Of a DNA stretch of 64,000 nucleotides, positions 8,527-16,453 are shown in pieces. The stretch lies in assembly GCF_030733385.1 (NCBI RefSeq), contig NZ_JASHJC010000003.1, positions 124,001 through 188,000 of the forward strand, in the 5' to 3' direction. The DNA is from Roseovarius sp. MMSF_3359 (lineage in GTDB: Bacteria > Pseudomonadota > Alphaproteobacteria > Rhodobacterales > Rhodobacteraceae). Made by a program: the position numbers and the translations under genes. The notes under the pieces were generated by a model. That model did not search any database. It had not been told where the DNA came from and worked only from the letters and a program-made list of their open reading frames with translations. Numbering within the stretch: the stretch's first letter is position 1; every line of letters starts with the position of its first letter.

Positions 8527-9492
8527 ATGTCTGCCACTGTCGATTTCAACGACCGCATGCTGTCCCTGGGGTTGGCGCGCGTTTCCGAGGCCGCGGCGCT
8601 TGCCTGTGCCGACATGATCGGCCGCGGGGATGAAAAGGCCGCAGACCAGGCCGCCGTGAATGCGATGCGCGAACAGCTCAACCTGCTCAACATCGCGGGC
8701 GTCGTTGTGATCGGCGAAGGGGAGCGCGACGAGGCGCCGATGCTCTATATCGGCGAAGAGGTCGGCAGCGGTGACGGCCCCGGTGTGGATATCGCGCTTG
8801 ATCCGCTTGAAGGTACCACGCTGACGGCAAAGGCGATGCCCAATGCGCTGACCGTGATCGCGATGGCGCCACGCGGCACCCTGTTGCATGCGCCCGATAC
8901 TTATATGGAAAAGCTCGCCATCGGACCGGGCTATGCCAAGGATGTCGTGTCGCTGTCCATGTCGCCTGCCGAACGGGTCGAGGCGCTGGCCAAGGCGCGG
9001 GGATGCAAGCCGAGCGACATCACGGTCTGCATTCTCGAACGCCCGCGCCACCAGGACATGATCGCCGAGGTCCGTCAGACCGGGGCATCGGTTTATCTCA
9101 TAACAGATGGCGATGTGGCGGGTGTGATCCACTGCGCCGAAGCGGACCGGACAGGCATCGACATGTATATGGGGTCCGGCGGCGCGCCCGAAGGGGTGCT
9201 GGCGGCAAGTGCGCTGAAATGTATGGGCGGGCAGATCTGGGGACGTCTTTTGTTCCGCAACGACGATGAACGCGGCCGCGCCAGCAAGGCGGGGATCACA
9301 GATTTCGACCGCATCTACAGCCGCGATGAAATGGTCACCGGCGACGTGATCTTTGCCGCCACCGGGGTGACCGATGGCTCGATCGTGTCGGGCGTCAAGC
9401 GGCGCCCGGGTTACGTTGAAACCGAAACCGTGCTGATGCGGTCCAAAACCGGATCCTTCCGGCGGATGATCTATCGCAACCCGGTGGAGTAA
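8527..9492 (+). CDS. glpX: class II fructose-1,6-bisphosphatase
   Basis: The product has 321 residues, the normal GlpX length. ATG 8527 follows TAAGGAA; an in-frame ATG at 8500 is less well placed. The enzyme hydrolyses fructose 1,6-bisphosphate (often also sedoheptulose 1,7-bisphosphate) in gluconeogenesis or the Calvin cycle. Visible motifs are GEGERDEAPML (about 59-69, metal ligands), DIALDPLEGT (about 82-91, the Li-sensitive phosphatase signature), YLITDGDVAG (about 187-196) and GSGGAPEG (about 213-220). It lies 67 bp after hom, in the gene order usual for this bacterial family. Confidence 0.95.
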   Translation: MSATVDFNDRMLSLGLARVSEAAALACADMIGRGDEKAADQAAVNAMREQLNLLNIAGVVVIGEGERDEAPMLYIGEEVGSGDGPGVDIALDPLEGTTLTAKAMPNALTVIAMAPRGTLLHAPDTYMEKLAIGPGYAKDVVSLSMSPAERVEALAKARGCKPSDITVCILERPRHQDMIAEVRQTGASVYLITDGDVAGVIHCAEADRTGIDMYMGSGGAPEGVLAASALKCMGGQIWGRLLFRNDDERGRASKAGITDFDRIYSRDEMVTGDVIFAATGVTDGSIVSGVKRRPGYVETETVLMRSKTGSFRRMIYRNPVE

Positions 9493-9509
9493 CCGGCGGG
9501 CAATGGATG

Positions 9510-9544
9510 CCTGCGGCGCGAGTATTTTTGGCAAGATGAAAAGG
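9510..9544 (+). promoter_or_regulatory. Rhodobacteraceae-type intergenic motif before recJ
   Basis: GCGCGAGTATTTTTGGCAAG followed by ATGAAAAGG lies in the 72-bp glpX-recJ gap. From memory, variants of GAGTATTTTTG-N-CAAGATGAA recur in intergenic sequence of many roseobacters, where the role is unclear. A rich T tract after a GC-rich segment could give a terminator-like or promoter-like signal. No paired arm forms a convincing hairpin here. Confidence 0.35.
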
Positions 9545-9564
9545 GGACGCCCGGGGAGAGGACG

Positions 9565-11310
9565 GTGAACGCATATCTCGGCATCACCTCATCTCTGACC
9601 GGGCGGGCATGGGTCGGGCCGTCCGCGGAGGCGGAACGGCTGGCCGAAGCAATGGCGCAGCAGACCGCCCTGCCCCGGCCCTTGTGCCAGACATTGGCCC
9701 GGCTTGGCGTGGCGGCTGAGGAGGCCCAGACCTATCTCACGCCGCAACTGCGCGATCTGCTGCCGGATCCGCGCGGCCTGAAGGATATGGAGACCGCCGC
9801 GGCCCGGTTCCTGCGGGCGGTGGAACGGCGTGAGCGGATCGCGATCTTCGCCGACTACGATGTGGACGGTGGCAGTTCTGCGGCCTTGCTTCTGGATTGG
9901 CTGCGGCAGATGGGGCTGAGCGCGACACTTTATGTTCCCGACCGGATTGATGAAGGCTACGGCCCGAACGAGCCCGCGATGGCGGAGCTGGCAGCGGCGC
10001 ATGACCTCATCATCTGTGTTGACTGCGGGACGTTGAGCCACGGGCCGGTTGCGGCAGCAAAGGGCGCGAATGTGGTCATTTTGGATCACCACCTCGGCGT
10101 GGAGACATTGCCCGACGCGCTCGCGGTGGTGAACCCCAACCGGCAGGATGAGGATGGTGCGCTCGCCCATCTCTGCGCGGCGGCGGTTGTGTTCCTGATG
10201 CTGGTCGAAGCGGGGCGGCAGTTGCGTGAAGCGGGCCGCAAGGGGCCTGACCTGCTGGCCATGCTTGATCTGGTGGCTCTGGCCACCGTGGCAGATGTCG
10301 CGCCCTTGAAGGGCGTCAACCGGGCCTTTGTGCAGCAGGGCCTGCGCGTCATGGCCAGACGACACCGGCCCGGCCTTGTTGCCCTGTCGGATGTGGCGCG
10401 CCTTGACACCGCGCCAAGTGCCTATCACCTGGGTTTCGTCATGGGGCCGCGGGTCAATGCCGGGGGGCGCATCGGTAAGGCCGATCTCGGCGCGCGATTG
10501 CTGGCCACCAGCGATCTGAACGAGGCCCGAAGCCTCGCGGATCGTCTGGACCAGTTGAATACCGAACGGCGCGACGTCGAAGCATCGGTCCGCGCCGCCG
10601 CGATGGCCCAGGCCGAAGCGCGCGGGCTCGATGCGCCCCTCGTCTGGGCCGCCGGTGAGGGGTGGCACCCGGGCGTGGTCGGCATTGTCGCCAGCCGCCT
10701 CAAGGAAGCCACCAACCGCCCGGCAATCGTGATCGGTCTGGAAGGGGGAGAAGGCAAAGGATCAGGTCGGTCCGTGAGTGGCGTGGATCTCGGTGCGGCT
10801 ATCCAGCGGCTGGCCGTCGAGGGGTTGTTGGTCAAGGGTGGCGGCCACCGGATGGCCGCGGGCCTGACCGTCGAACGTGACCAGTTGGAGGCGGCCATGG
10901 CGCGGCTGTCGGCACTCTTGGAGAAACAGGGCGCCGGCGAGGTCGGCCCCTCTGATCTGCGGCTGGACGGGGTTTTGATGCCAGGGGCGGCGCAGGTTGA
11001 ACTCGTCGAGCAGATCGAGTCCGCGGGCCCTTTCGGTGCCGGTGCTCCGGGTCCAAGATATGCCTTTCCCGACATGGCAATCAGCTATGCCAAACGTGTT
11101 GGCGACAGCCACCTCAAGCTGCGGTTCGGCGATGGCACCGGCCCCCAGATGGACGCAATCGCCTTTGGCGCGTTTGACGGCCCCCTTGGCGCGGCGCTGG
11201 AGGCCCATAGAGGCGCGCGGTTCCACCTGGCTGGGCGGCTCGACATCAATAGCTGGGGCGGCCGCCAGACCGTCCAGTTGAGGCTGGAAGACGCGGCGCC
11301 GGCGACCTGA
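9565..11310 (+). CDS. recJ: single-stranded-DNA-specific exonuclease RecJ
   Basis: The product has 581 residues, normal for alphaproteobacterial RecJ. GTG 9565 follows GGGGAGAGG. It is a 5'-3' exonuclease on single-stranded DNA in mismatch repair and RecF-type recombination. The DHH phosphoesterase motifs are in order: IFADYDVDGGSSA (about 93-105), ICVDCGT (about 150-156), VILDHHLG (about 171-178, the DHH motif), and TVADVAPL (about 238-245). The C-terminal DHHA1 motif GGGHRMAAGL occurs at about 425-434, followed by the OB-type domain. All metal ligands appear present. Confidence 0.95.
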   Translation: MNAYLGITSSLTGRAWVGPSAEAERLAEAMAQQTALPRPLCQTLARLGVAAEEAQTYLTPQLRDLLPDPRGLKDMETAAARFLRAVERRERIAIFADYDVDGGSSAALLLDWLRQMGLSATLYVPDRIDEGYGPNEPAMAELAAAHDLIICVDCGTLSHGPVAAAKGANVVILDHHLGVETLPDALAVVNPNRQDEDGALAHLCAAAVVFLMLVEAGRQLREAGRKGPDLLAMLDLVALATVADVAPLKGVNRAFVQQGLRVMARRHRPGLVALSDVARLDTAPSAYHLGFVMGPRVNAGGRIGKADLGARLLATSDLNEARSLADRLDQLNTERRDVEASVRAAAMAQAEARGLDAPLVWAAGEGWHPGVVGIVASRLKEATNRPAIVIGLEGGEGKGSGRSVSGVDLGAAIQRLAVEGLLVKGGGHRMAAGLTVERDQLEAAMARLSALLEKQGAGEVGPSDLRLDGVLMPGAAQVELVEQIESAGPFGAGAPGPRYAFPDMAISYAKRVGDSHLKLRFGDGTGPQMDAIAFGAFDGPLGAALEAHRGARFHLAGRLDINSWGGRQTVQLRLEDAAPAT

Positions 11311-11434
11311 CATAAGGTTCTTCTTGTCCAACCCGGCGATAAGCCGTCTACAGGCGCCATCACGCCACTTTTTTGCAAAATGCCTCTTGCGTCGGCCCCG
11401 GGTTTTGCCTAGAGAACGCCTCACGCCAAGGCAT

Positions 11435-11509
11435 GGCCCGTTCGTCTATCGGTTAGGACGCCAGGTTTTCAACCTGGAAAGAGGGGTTCGATTCCCCTAC
11501 GGGCTGCCA
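11435..11509 (+). tRNA. tRNA-Glu (anticodon TTC)
   Basis: This is a 75-base cloverleaf with an encoded CCA. The acceptor arm GGCCCGT pairs with ACGGGCT with a G-U first pair. The anticodon stem CCAGG/CCTGG encloses the loop TTTTCAA with anticodon TTC at 11468-11470. The T arm is GGGG-TTCGATT-CCCC. It lies 124 bp after recJ on the same strand. Confidence 0.97.
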
Positions 11510-11777
11510 CTCTATTTCATCAAGATTTTGAGCATCAAAGGTGAAATGGTCTTTGGCGAATCCTCAGCTCCTATGATGCCCGTCACCTGGACAGTGATTG
11601 CTCGGCATCAAATCACTTCGGACAGGGACGAAATGCCGGGTGTCTTCGGTTAAATTCGCAAATAACCGGCCATAGGCAGTCGAACCCTCCGCGATCGCAG
11701 GTCCGGCGGCCAAACTCACTTGTTTCTGCAGTCAACTTCAGCTTTTCCAACTCTATCCACACCAGCTAACGTTGGGC

Positions 11778-12707
11778 ATGGCCAATAGTTCAGATATCAA
11801 GACGCCTGATAATGTTCGTCTCGGAGTGGCGACCATAGTCGGGACCGTGCTCGCACTTTCGCTAGGCGACGCACTCATTAAGGCACTCGGGGGTGGCGGT
11901 GGTATTGGTGTCTGGCAGCTATTTGCTGTTCGCTCTCTGTTGGCCTTCCCAGTTCTCCTTGTCGGAGCTTTACTGATCTTTGGCTCACATAGACTGGCAC
12001 CAAGGTCGATTCCTTGGATTGCTGTCCGATCATCCATGTTGGCGTTGATGTGGATCGCCTACTACCTGTCGCTTCCGCTTCTTCCATTGGCAGTCGCAGC
12101 AGCTGCTTACTACACCCTACCTCTGTTTATTGTAGCGTTCGCTGCCATTTTTGGGGACGAGGCCGTGGGCCGAACGCAGTGGGCTGGCGTCTTTTTGGGC
12201 TTTCTGGGAATTATCCTCGTTTTGCGCCCGGGCGGCGAGGCGTTCCAGTGGGCTGCACTTCTTCCGATATTTTCCGCAATTCTTTATGCGGCGGCGATGA
12301 TCCTGACACGAACAAAATGTCTGAACGAGCACCCTGCAACACTCGCGCTTGGGCTAAATGCGACCTTCATTCTTTTCGGGTCGGCTGGGCTGGCTCTGGG
12401 GGCGTTGTTGGGATTGGACACCGCCGGGTTTTTGACGACTTCATGGGTGGCCATGTCACCCGAAGAATGGCGAAACATCGCGATCCTGGCGGCGCTGATC
12501 CTCGTCGCGTCTGTTGGAACTGCTGTTGCCTATCAATCCGCCCCAGCCTCAACCGTCGGCACGTTCGACTTCGCATATGTGGGCTTTGCATTGATATGGG
12601 GAGCAGTCTTTTTTGATGAACGACCCGATGCAGTAGCGGTTACTGGAATCGCACTCATTGTGGTCGCTGGAATGCTCGCAGTTCGGCGGCCAAAAATCAC
12701 AAGCTGA
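11778..12707 (+). CDS. DMT-superfamily (EamA-type) membrane permease
   Basis: The product has 309 residues from ATG 11778; an in-frame TTG two codons earlier is possible. About ten transmembrane helices are arranged as two EamA repeats of five. Typical signs are the helix-1 segment LALSLGDALIKAL, the helix-4 AAAYYTLPLFIVAFAAIFGDE motif ending the first repeat, and the equivalent DFAYVGFALIWGAVFFDERP in the second. It is an inner-membrane exporter of metabolites or amino acids; the substrate is unknown. Codon choice and local GC are lower than in the genes on both sides, and it stands alone after tRNA-Glu, which hints at recent acquisition. Confidence 0.85.
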   Translation: MANSSDIKTPDNVRLGVATIVGTVLALSLGDALIKALGGGGGIGVWQLFAVRSLLAFPVLLVGALLIFGSHRLAPRSIPWIAVRSSMLALMWIAYYLSLPLLPLAVAAAAYYTLPLFIVAFAAIFGDEAVGRTQWAGVFLGFLGIILVLRPGGEAFQWAALLPIFSAILYAAAMILTRTKCLNEHPATLALGLNATFILFGSAGLALGALLGLDTAGFLTTSWVAMSPEEWRNIAILAALILVASVGTAVAYQSAPASTVGTFDFAYVGFALIWGAVFFDERPDAVAVTGIALIVVAGMLAVRRPKITS

Positions 12708-12857
12708 CCTTTTCTTCGAGATTTTCGGCGGCAGCAAAGTCTACAATCGTGCCGCTGACAGTTGACGATCTATAGCTGGCCGAAATTGCGCCAGGTACCA
12801 CTATGGCTCAAATGGAGGCACCGTTGACCATCCTGGTGCGGGCCTCCCCCCTTGAGA

Positions 12858-12881
12858 TTTGTTACTTTATAAAATAGAAAA
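12858..12881. promoter_or_regulatory. candidate Zur operator
   Basis: This 24-bp imperfect palindrome is centred on TTATAA (left half TTTGTTACTTTA, right half TAAAATAGAAAA). Eighteen of 24 positions are symmetric. It ends 23 bp before the ATG of the Fur/Zur-type gene and resembles the A/T-rich Fur-superfamily boxes. The rest of the 197-bp gap after the permease gene shows only a weak GGAGGC...GCCTCC hairpin near 12811-12847. Confidence 0.5.
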
Positions 12882-12904
12882 TTCTCACCAACGGAGGGTC
12901 GACC

Positions 12905-13291
12905 ATGAGAAAGCGCGCCACCGCGCGGCAGGACGATGTCTTGAGCGTTCTGAATGCGTGTGAGAGACCTCTGACCGCCTACCAGATCCTCGAAGAATTG
13001 CAGGCGCAGGAGCCGGAAATCGCACCGCCGACCGTCTATCGCACGTTGTCGGCACTGACCGAACAGGGCCGCGCGCATCGGCTCGAATCCATCCGTGCCT
13101 TCGTGCCTTGTCGGTGCAATCATGCCGAAAGCGTCCCTGTCCTCGCGATTTGTGAAGACTGCGGAGCGGTGGAAGAGCATGATGGCAGCGGCGTCTTGCA
13201 GCACCTGACGAAGCTCACCGACCCCGGCGCGTTCCGCGCGAAACGCCATATCGTCGAAATCCATGGGCAGTGCCGAACCTGCGCATCGTGA
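12905..13291 (+). CDS. zur: Fur-family transcriptional regulator, Zur-type
   Basis: The product has 128 residues. ATG 12905 follows ACGGAGGG. The winged helix holds the Fur-family recognition segment PPTVYRTLSALTEQG at about residues 42-56. The metal-binding half has HAESVPVLAICEDCG (Cys-x2-Cys, about 79-88) and a terminal CRTC, the structural-zinc pattern of Zur and Fur. The choice of Zur over Fur or PerR is based on the adjacent zinc-binding ZrgA-type gene 31 bp downstream. It would repress zinc uptake genes when zinc is plentiful, probably including its own operon through the palindrome just upstream. Confidence 0.8.
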   Translation: MRKRATARQDDVLSVLNACERPLTAYQILEELQAQEPEIAPPTVYRTLSALTEQGRAHRLESIRAFVPCRCNHAESVPVLAICEDCGAVEEHDGSGVLQHLTKLTDPGAFRAKRHIVEIHGQCRTCAS

Positions 13292-13322
13292 CCTTATCTG
13301 ACTCAGCCATATTGGACATCAC

Positions 13323-13970
13323 ATGAAACACGCACTTTCCCTGATCCCCCTTCTTGCCGTGGCCCCGGCATTTGCAGAAGACACGCGCCAGCTTGACGCG
13401 CATGAACACGGCGTCGGTGCTTTGAATATCGCCATCGAAGAGACGACCGTGGCGATGGAATTCCATGCCCCCGGGGCGGACATTGTCGGCTTTGAATACG
13501 CCGCTGAAAGCGAAGCAGATCGCGCGGCGGTGGACGCGGCTGTCGCCACGCTTGCAACCCCTCTCGATCTTTTCGTGATGCCAGATGCGGCCGAATGCTC
13601 GGTAACCCAGGCAAGCGCCAAGCTGGAAAGCGACGAGCACCACGACCACGACGAACATGATCATGCAGAACATGATCACGACGAGCACGATCATGAGGCG
13701 CACGAACATGAAGAACACGGCGAACATGACGAGCATGCCGCGCACGATGACCATGACGACCACGCGGATGAGGCTCAGCATTCGGAGTTCCATGCGGAGT
13801 ACACGCTCAGCTGCGCGAACCCATCGGCCCTGACAGAAATCAACTTCGCCTATTTTGAAACCTTTGAAAATGCACGGGAACTGGACGTGCAGATCGTCAC
13901 CGGTTCGGGCGCGCAGGCATTCGAGGTGGAGCGTGATGCCCCGGTGCTCGACCTGCGGAGCCTGTTCTGA
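13323..13970 (+). CDS. zrgA: ZrgA-type (DUF2796) periplasmic zinc-binding protein
   Basis: The product has 215 residues. A Sec signal peptide ends near AFA (about residue 18). The mature N-terminus has the DAHEHGVG motif conserved in this family. Residues about 105-150 are a His/Asp/Glu-rich tract (repeated DHDEH, EHDH, HDDH units) that should bind several zinc ions. The C-terminal segment (SEFHAEYTLSCANP onward) is the second conserved part. The family is named from a zinc-regulated locus of Vibrio cholerae. Location next to a Zur-type regulator and an ABC transporter supports a role in periplasmic zinc capture. Confidence 0.8.
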   Translation: MKHALSLIPLLAVAPAFAEDTRQLDAHEHGVGALNIAIEETTVAMEFHAPGADIVGFEYAAESEADRAAVDAAVATLATPLDLFVMPDAAECSVTQASAKLESDEHHDHDEHDHAEHDHDEHDHEAHEHEEHGEHDEHAAHDDHDDHADEAQHSEFHAEYTLSCANPSALTEINFAYFETFENARELDVQIVTGSGAQAFEVERDAPVLDLRSLF

Positions 13971-13971
13971 A

Positions 13972-14667
13972 TTGGCACCACCGGTCCTTGCGCTTTCCGA
14001 GGTCCGTTTTCGCTGGCCCGGCAGGACAGGGTTCTCGTTATCCTTGTCGAACCTCACGGTCGATGAGGGCGAAACCGTGCTTCTTCTGGGGGAAAGCGGG
14101 TCCGGCAAATCAACGCTCTTGTCGCTGATCTGCGGCACGCTCCTTCCCGTGAAGGGCAAGGTGCAGGTCGCGGGGACTGATATCACCACGCTTTCGGGTG
14201 GATGCCGCGACCGGTTCCGTGCCGAGCAGATCGGCGTGATTTTTCAGCAATTCAATCTCCTGCCCTTCGGGACCGTGGCCGACAACATCCTGCTCCCCCT
14301 CCAATTCGCCCCTGAACGGCGCAAACGCGCGGGCGATGCAAGGGCCGCCGCCGCGTCGCTCTGCCGGGAACTTGGCCTGCCCGATGAGGTGTTCACCGCC
14401 ATGGCCCGGACCCTGAGCGTGGGGCAACAGCAGCGTGTCGCCGTGGCCCGCGCCCTGATCGGTCACCCGCCGCTTATCATCGCCGATGAGCCGACATCCG
14501 CGCTGGACGCCAATAGCCAAGCGGCCTTCTTGGAGCTGCTGTTTCAACAAACATCGGCACATGGCACCTCCCTCCTGATGGTGAGCCACGATCCGCGGCT
14601 GGCGGATCGGTTCGACCGTGTTCTGCGCATGGAAGAGATCGCCCGGATCGAACGGGTGGCCGCATGA
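13972..14667 (+). CDS. ABC transporter ATP-binding protein, LolD/MacB type
   Basis: The product has 231 residues. No ATG or GTG fits the N-terminus; TTG 13972, one base after the zrgA stop, gives the usual length and translational coupling. The nucleotide-binding motifs are complete: Walker A GESGSGKST, Q-loop FQQFNLLPF, signature LSVGQQQRVAVARAL, Walker B LIIADEPTSALD and H-loop MVSHD. It pairs with the FtsX-type permease that overlaps it by four bases. LolD/MacB-type ATPases energise mechanical transfer of lipoproteins or periplasmic substrates rather than classic solute import, which makes its link to zinc notable. Confidence 0.85.
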   Translation: MAPPVLALSEVRFRWPGRTGFSLSLSNLTVDEGETVLLLGESGSGKSTLLSLICGTLLPVKGKVQVAGTDITTLSGGCRDRFRAEQIGVIFQQFNLLPFGTVADNILLPLQFAPERRKRAGDARAAAASLCRELGLPDEVFTAMARTLSVGQQQRVAVARALIGHPPLIIADEPTSALDANSQAAFLELLFQQTSAHGTSLLMVSHDPRLADRFDRVLRMEEIARIERVAA

Positions 14668-15914
14668 TCTTGCGTCTGGCCTTGGCATCGCTTCTGGCGC
14701 GGGCGCTGACGGTCGGGATGACCATCCTTGCCATTGCCCTGTCCGTGGCGCTCTTTCTGGGCGTTGAAAAGGTGCGTACCGGGGCGAAGGCCAGTTTTGC
14801 CGACACGATCTCTGGCACAGACCTGATCGTCGGGGCCAGGTCGGGCTCGGTACAGCTTTTGCTCTATTCGGTGTTTCGCATTGGCAACGCGACGAACAAT
14901 GTCACCTGGCAAAGTTATCAGGATATCGCGGCGCGCGGTGACGTCGAATGGATCGTGCCGATCTCGCTTGGTGACAGCCACAGGCAATTCCGTGTCATGG
15001 GAACGACACAAGGTTTTTTCGAACACTACAAGTACCGGCAGGGCCGATCGCTTGAGATCGCGGATGGTCTTGTCATGGAAGACCTCTTTGATGCGGTCAT
15101 CGGCGCGGATGTTGCCGCCACGCTGAACTACGGGGTGGATGATCCGATCGTGGTGGCCCATGGCATCGCGTCATTTACTGAACATGAAGATCAGCCGTTT
15201 CGCGTCGCGGGTATCCTGGCGAAGACCGGCACGCCGGTGGACAGAACCGTGATCGTCAGCATGGAAGCCATCGAGGCGATCCATGTGGACTGGCAAAGCG
15301 GCGCGAAGATCCCGGGGCAATCCACCCCCGTGGAGGTCATCCGCCAGATGGACCTGACACCAAAAGCCGTGACCGCGGCGCTTGTTGGCGTCGAAAGCCC
15401 GCTGCAGACCTTTGCGTTGCAACGGGCGATCAACGAATACCCCGAAGAGCCTTTGCTCGCGGTCCTGCCCGGCGTGGCACTACAGGAACTCTGGGGCATC
15501 GTCGGGATTGCGGAAACCGCGCTTCTTGCGGTGTCGGCGATGGTGGTCGTGACCGCGCTGATCGGGATGATGGCCACGATCTTTTCAAGCCTGAACGAAA
15601 GACGCCGGGAAATGGCAATCTTTCGCGCGATGGGGGCGCGGCCCGGGACGATCCTCGGCCTTCTGATCCTCGAGGCCATGCTGACCGCTGCGATTGGCGC
15701 CCTTCTGGGCCTTGCGCTGCTCTATGCCGGTCTGGTGATCGCCCAGCCGATCCTCGACAGCGCCTATGGCCTCTGGATACCGATCACCGCGCCCACGATC
15801 CGCGAGGGCGTTGTTGTGGTGGCCGTGATCGCCGCTGGCGCAATTGTGAGCTTCTTCCCGGCGTTACGGGCCTACCGGATGTCGCTGGCAGATGGTATGA
15901 TGGTGCGGACATGA
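14664..15914 (+). CDS. FtsX-like ABC permease (MacB/LolC type)
   Basis: The product has 416 residues and overlaps the ATPase gene as ATGA. The topology is of the LolC/MacB type: one N-terminal helix (about 14-36), a large periplasmic domain (about 40-270), then three helices (about 275-300, 325-350 and 375-405). The FtsX-core coupling region SLNERRREMAIFRAMGA (about 309-325) is conserved. The periplasmic domain keeps the SGTDLIVGARSG motif near its start, seen in ZrgA-associated and DevC/MacB-like permeases. It probably moves or remodels a periplasmic partner such as the His-rich ZrgA protein. Confidence 0.8.
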   Translation: MILRLALASLLARALTVGMTILAIALSVALFLGVEKVRTGAKASFADTISGTDLIVGARSGSVQLLLYSVFRIGNATNNVTWQSYQDIAARGDVEWIVPISLGDSHRQFRVMGTTQGFFEHYKYRQGRSLEIADGLVMEDLFDAVIGADVAATLNYGVDDPIVVAHGIASFTEHEDQPFRVAGILAKTGTPVDRTVIVSMEAIEAIHVDWQSGAKIPGQSTPVEVIRQMDLTPKAVTAALVGVESPLQTFALQRAINEYPEEPLLAVLPGVALQELWGIVGIAETALLAVSAMVVVTALIGMMATIFSSLNERRREMAIFRAMGARPGTILGLLILEAMLTAAIGALLGLALLYAGLVIAQPILDSAYGLWIPITAPTIREGVVVVAVIAAGAIVSFFPALRAYRMSLADGMMVRT

Positions 15915-15933
15915 TGCTGAAACCGAGATCACC

Positions 15934-16434
15934 ATGCTGAACCGCAGGCTCACCTTGTTGCTGCTGGCCGGGGGTGCGGTTGCGCCCGTGGCGGCGTTTT
16001 CCAAGAGGCCCCGCGAAATCATGTGGGACGACCTCATCCCGCCCGGCGTGCCGTATTCGGAGATCATTGGCGAAGGCGAGATGGACGTGGTCAACGACAC
16101 CTGGAATCCCGTCTATGACGCCAATGGCACCAAGCTGAACGAATCCCTGAATGGCGCCTATATCAAGATGCCCGGCTTCATCATTCCCTTCGACGTAACG
16201 GCTGCCGGGGTGAGGGAATTCATGCTGGTCCCCTATGTCGGCGCCTGCATCCACACCCCGCCCCCACCGGCAAATCAACTTGTGATGGTCAGTGCCAAGG
16301 ACCCCTGGCCCGGTGATCAACTGTGGGAAGCGGTCTGGGTGACAGGCACCATGCGGACGCAATTGCAATCAACCAATTTCGGTCAGACCGGCTATTCGAT
16401 CTCCGCGGACGAAATGGAGGTCTATGTCTGGTAG
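15934..16434 (+). CDS. DUF3299 family exported protein
   Basis: The product has 166 residues. The N-terminus NRRLTLLLLAGGAVAPVAAF is a signal peptide. The mature domain has the family pattern: WDDLIPPG, then ...NGAYIKMPGFIIPFD, then MLVPYVGACIHTPPPPANQ with one conserved Cys-x-His (about residues 105-107). Function is unknown. Families of this type recur next to ZrgA and FtsX-type transporter genes, and here it closes that operon 19 bp after the permease, so it is likely a periplasmic component of the same zinc-linked system. The Cys-His pair could bind metal. Confidence 0.75.
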   Translation: MLNRRLTLLLLAGGAVAPVAAFSKRPREIMWDDLIPPGVPYSEIIGEGEMDVVNDTWNPVYDANGTKLNESLNGAYIKMPGFIIPFDVTAAGVREFMLVPYVGACIHTPPPPANQLVMVSAKDPWPGDQLWEAVWVTGTMRTQLQSTNFGQTGYSISADEMEVYVW

Positions 16435-16453
16435 GCTGGCCCACCGAGTCAGT

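Noticed and set aside
11510-12904. Genomic island inserted at tRNA-Glu
   Set aside because: No integrase, no duplicated tRNA 3' end and only one odd-composition gene were found, so an island is not supported.
13630-13775. CRISPR-like or tandem DNA repeat in zrgA
   Set aside because: The periodicity is of triplets coding a His/Asp/Glu-rich protein tract; there are no uniform repeat units with spacers.
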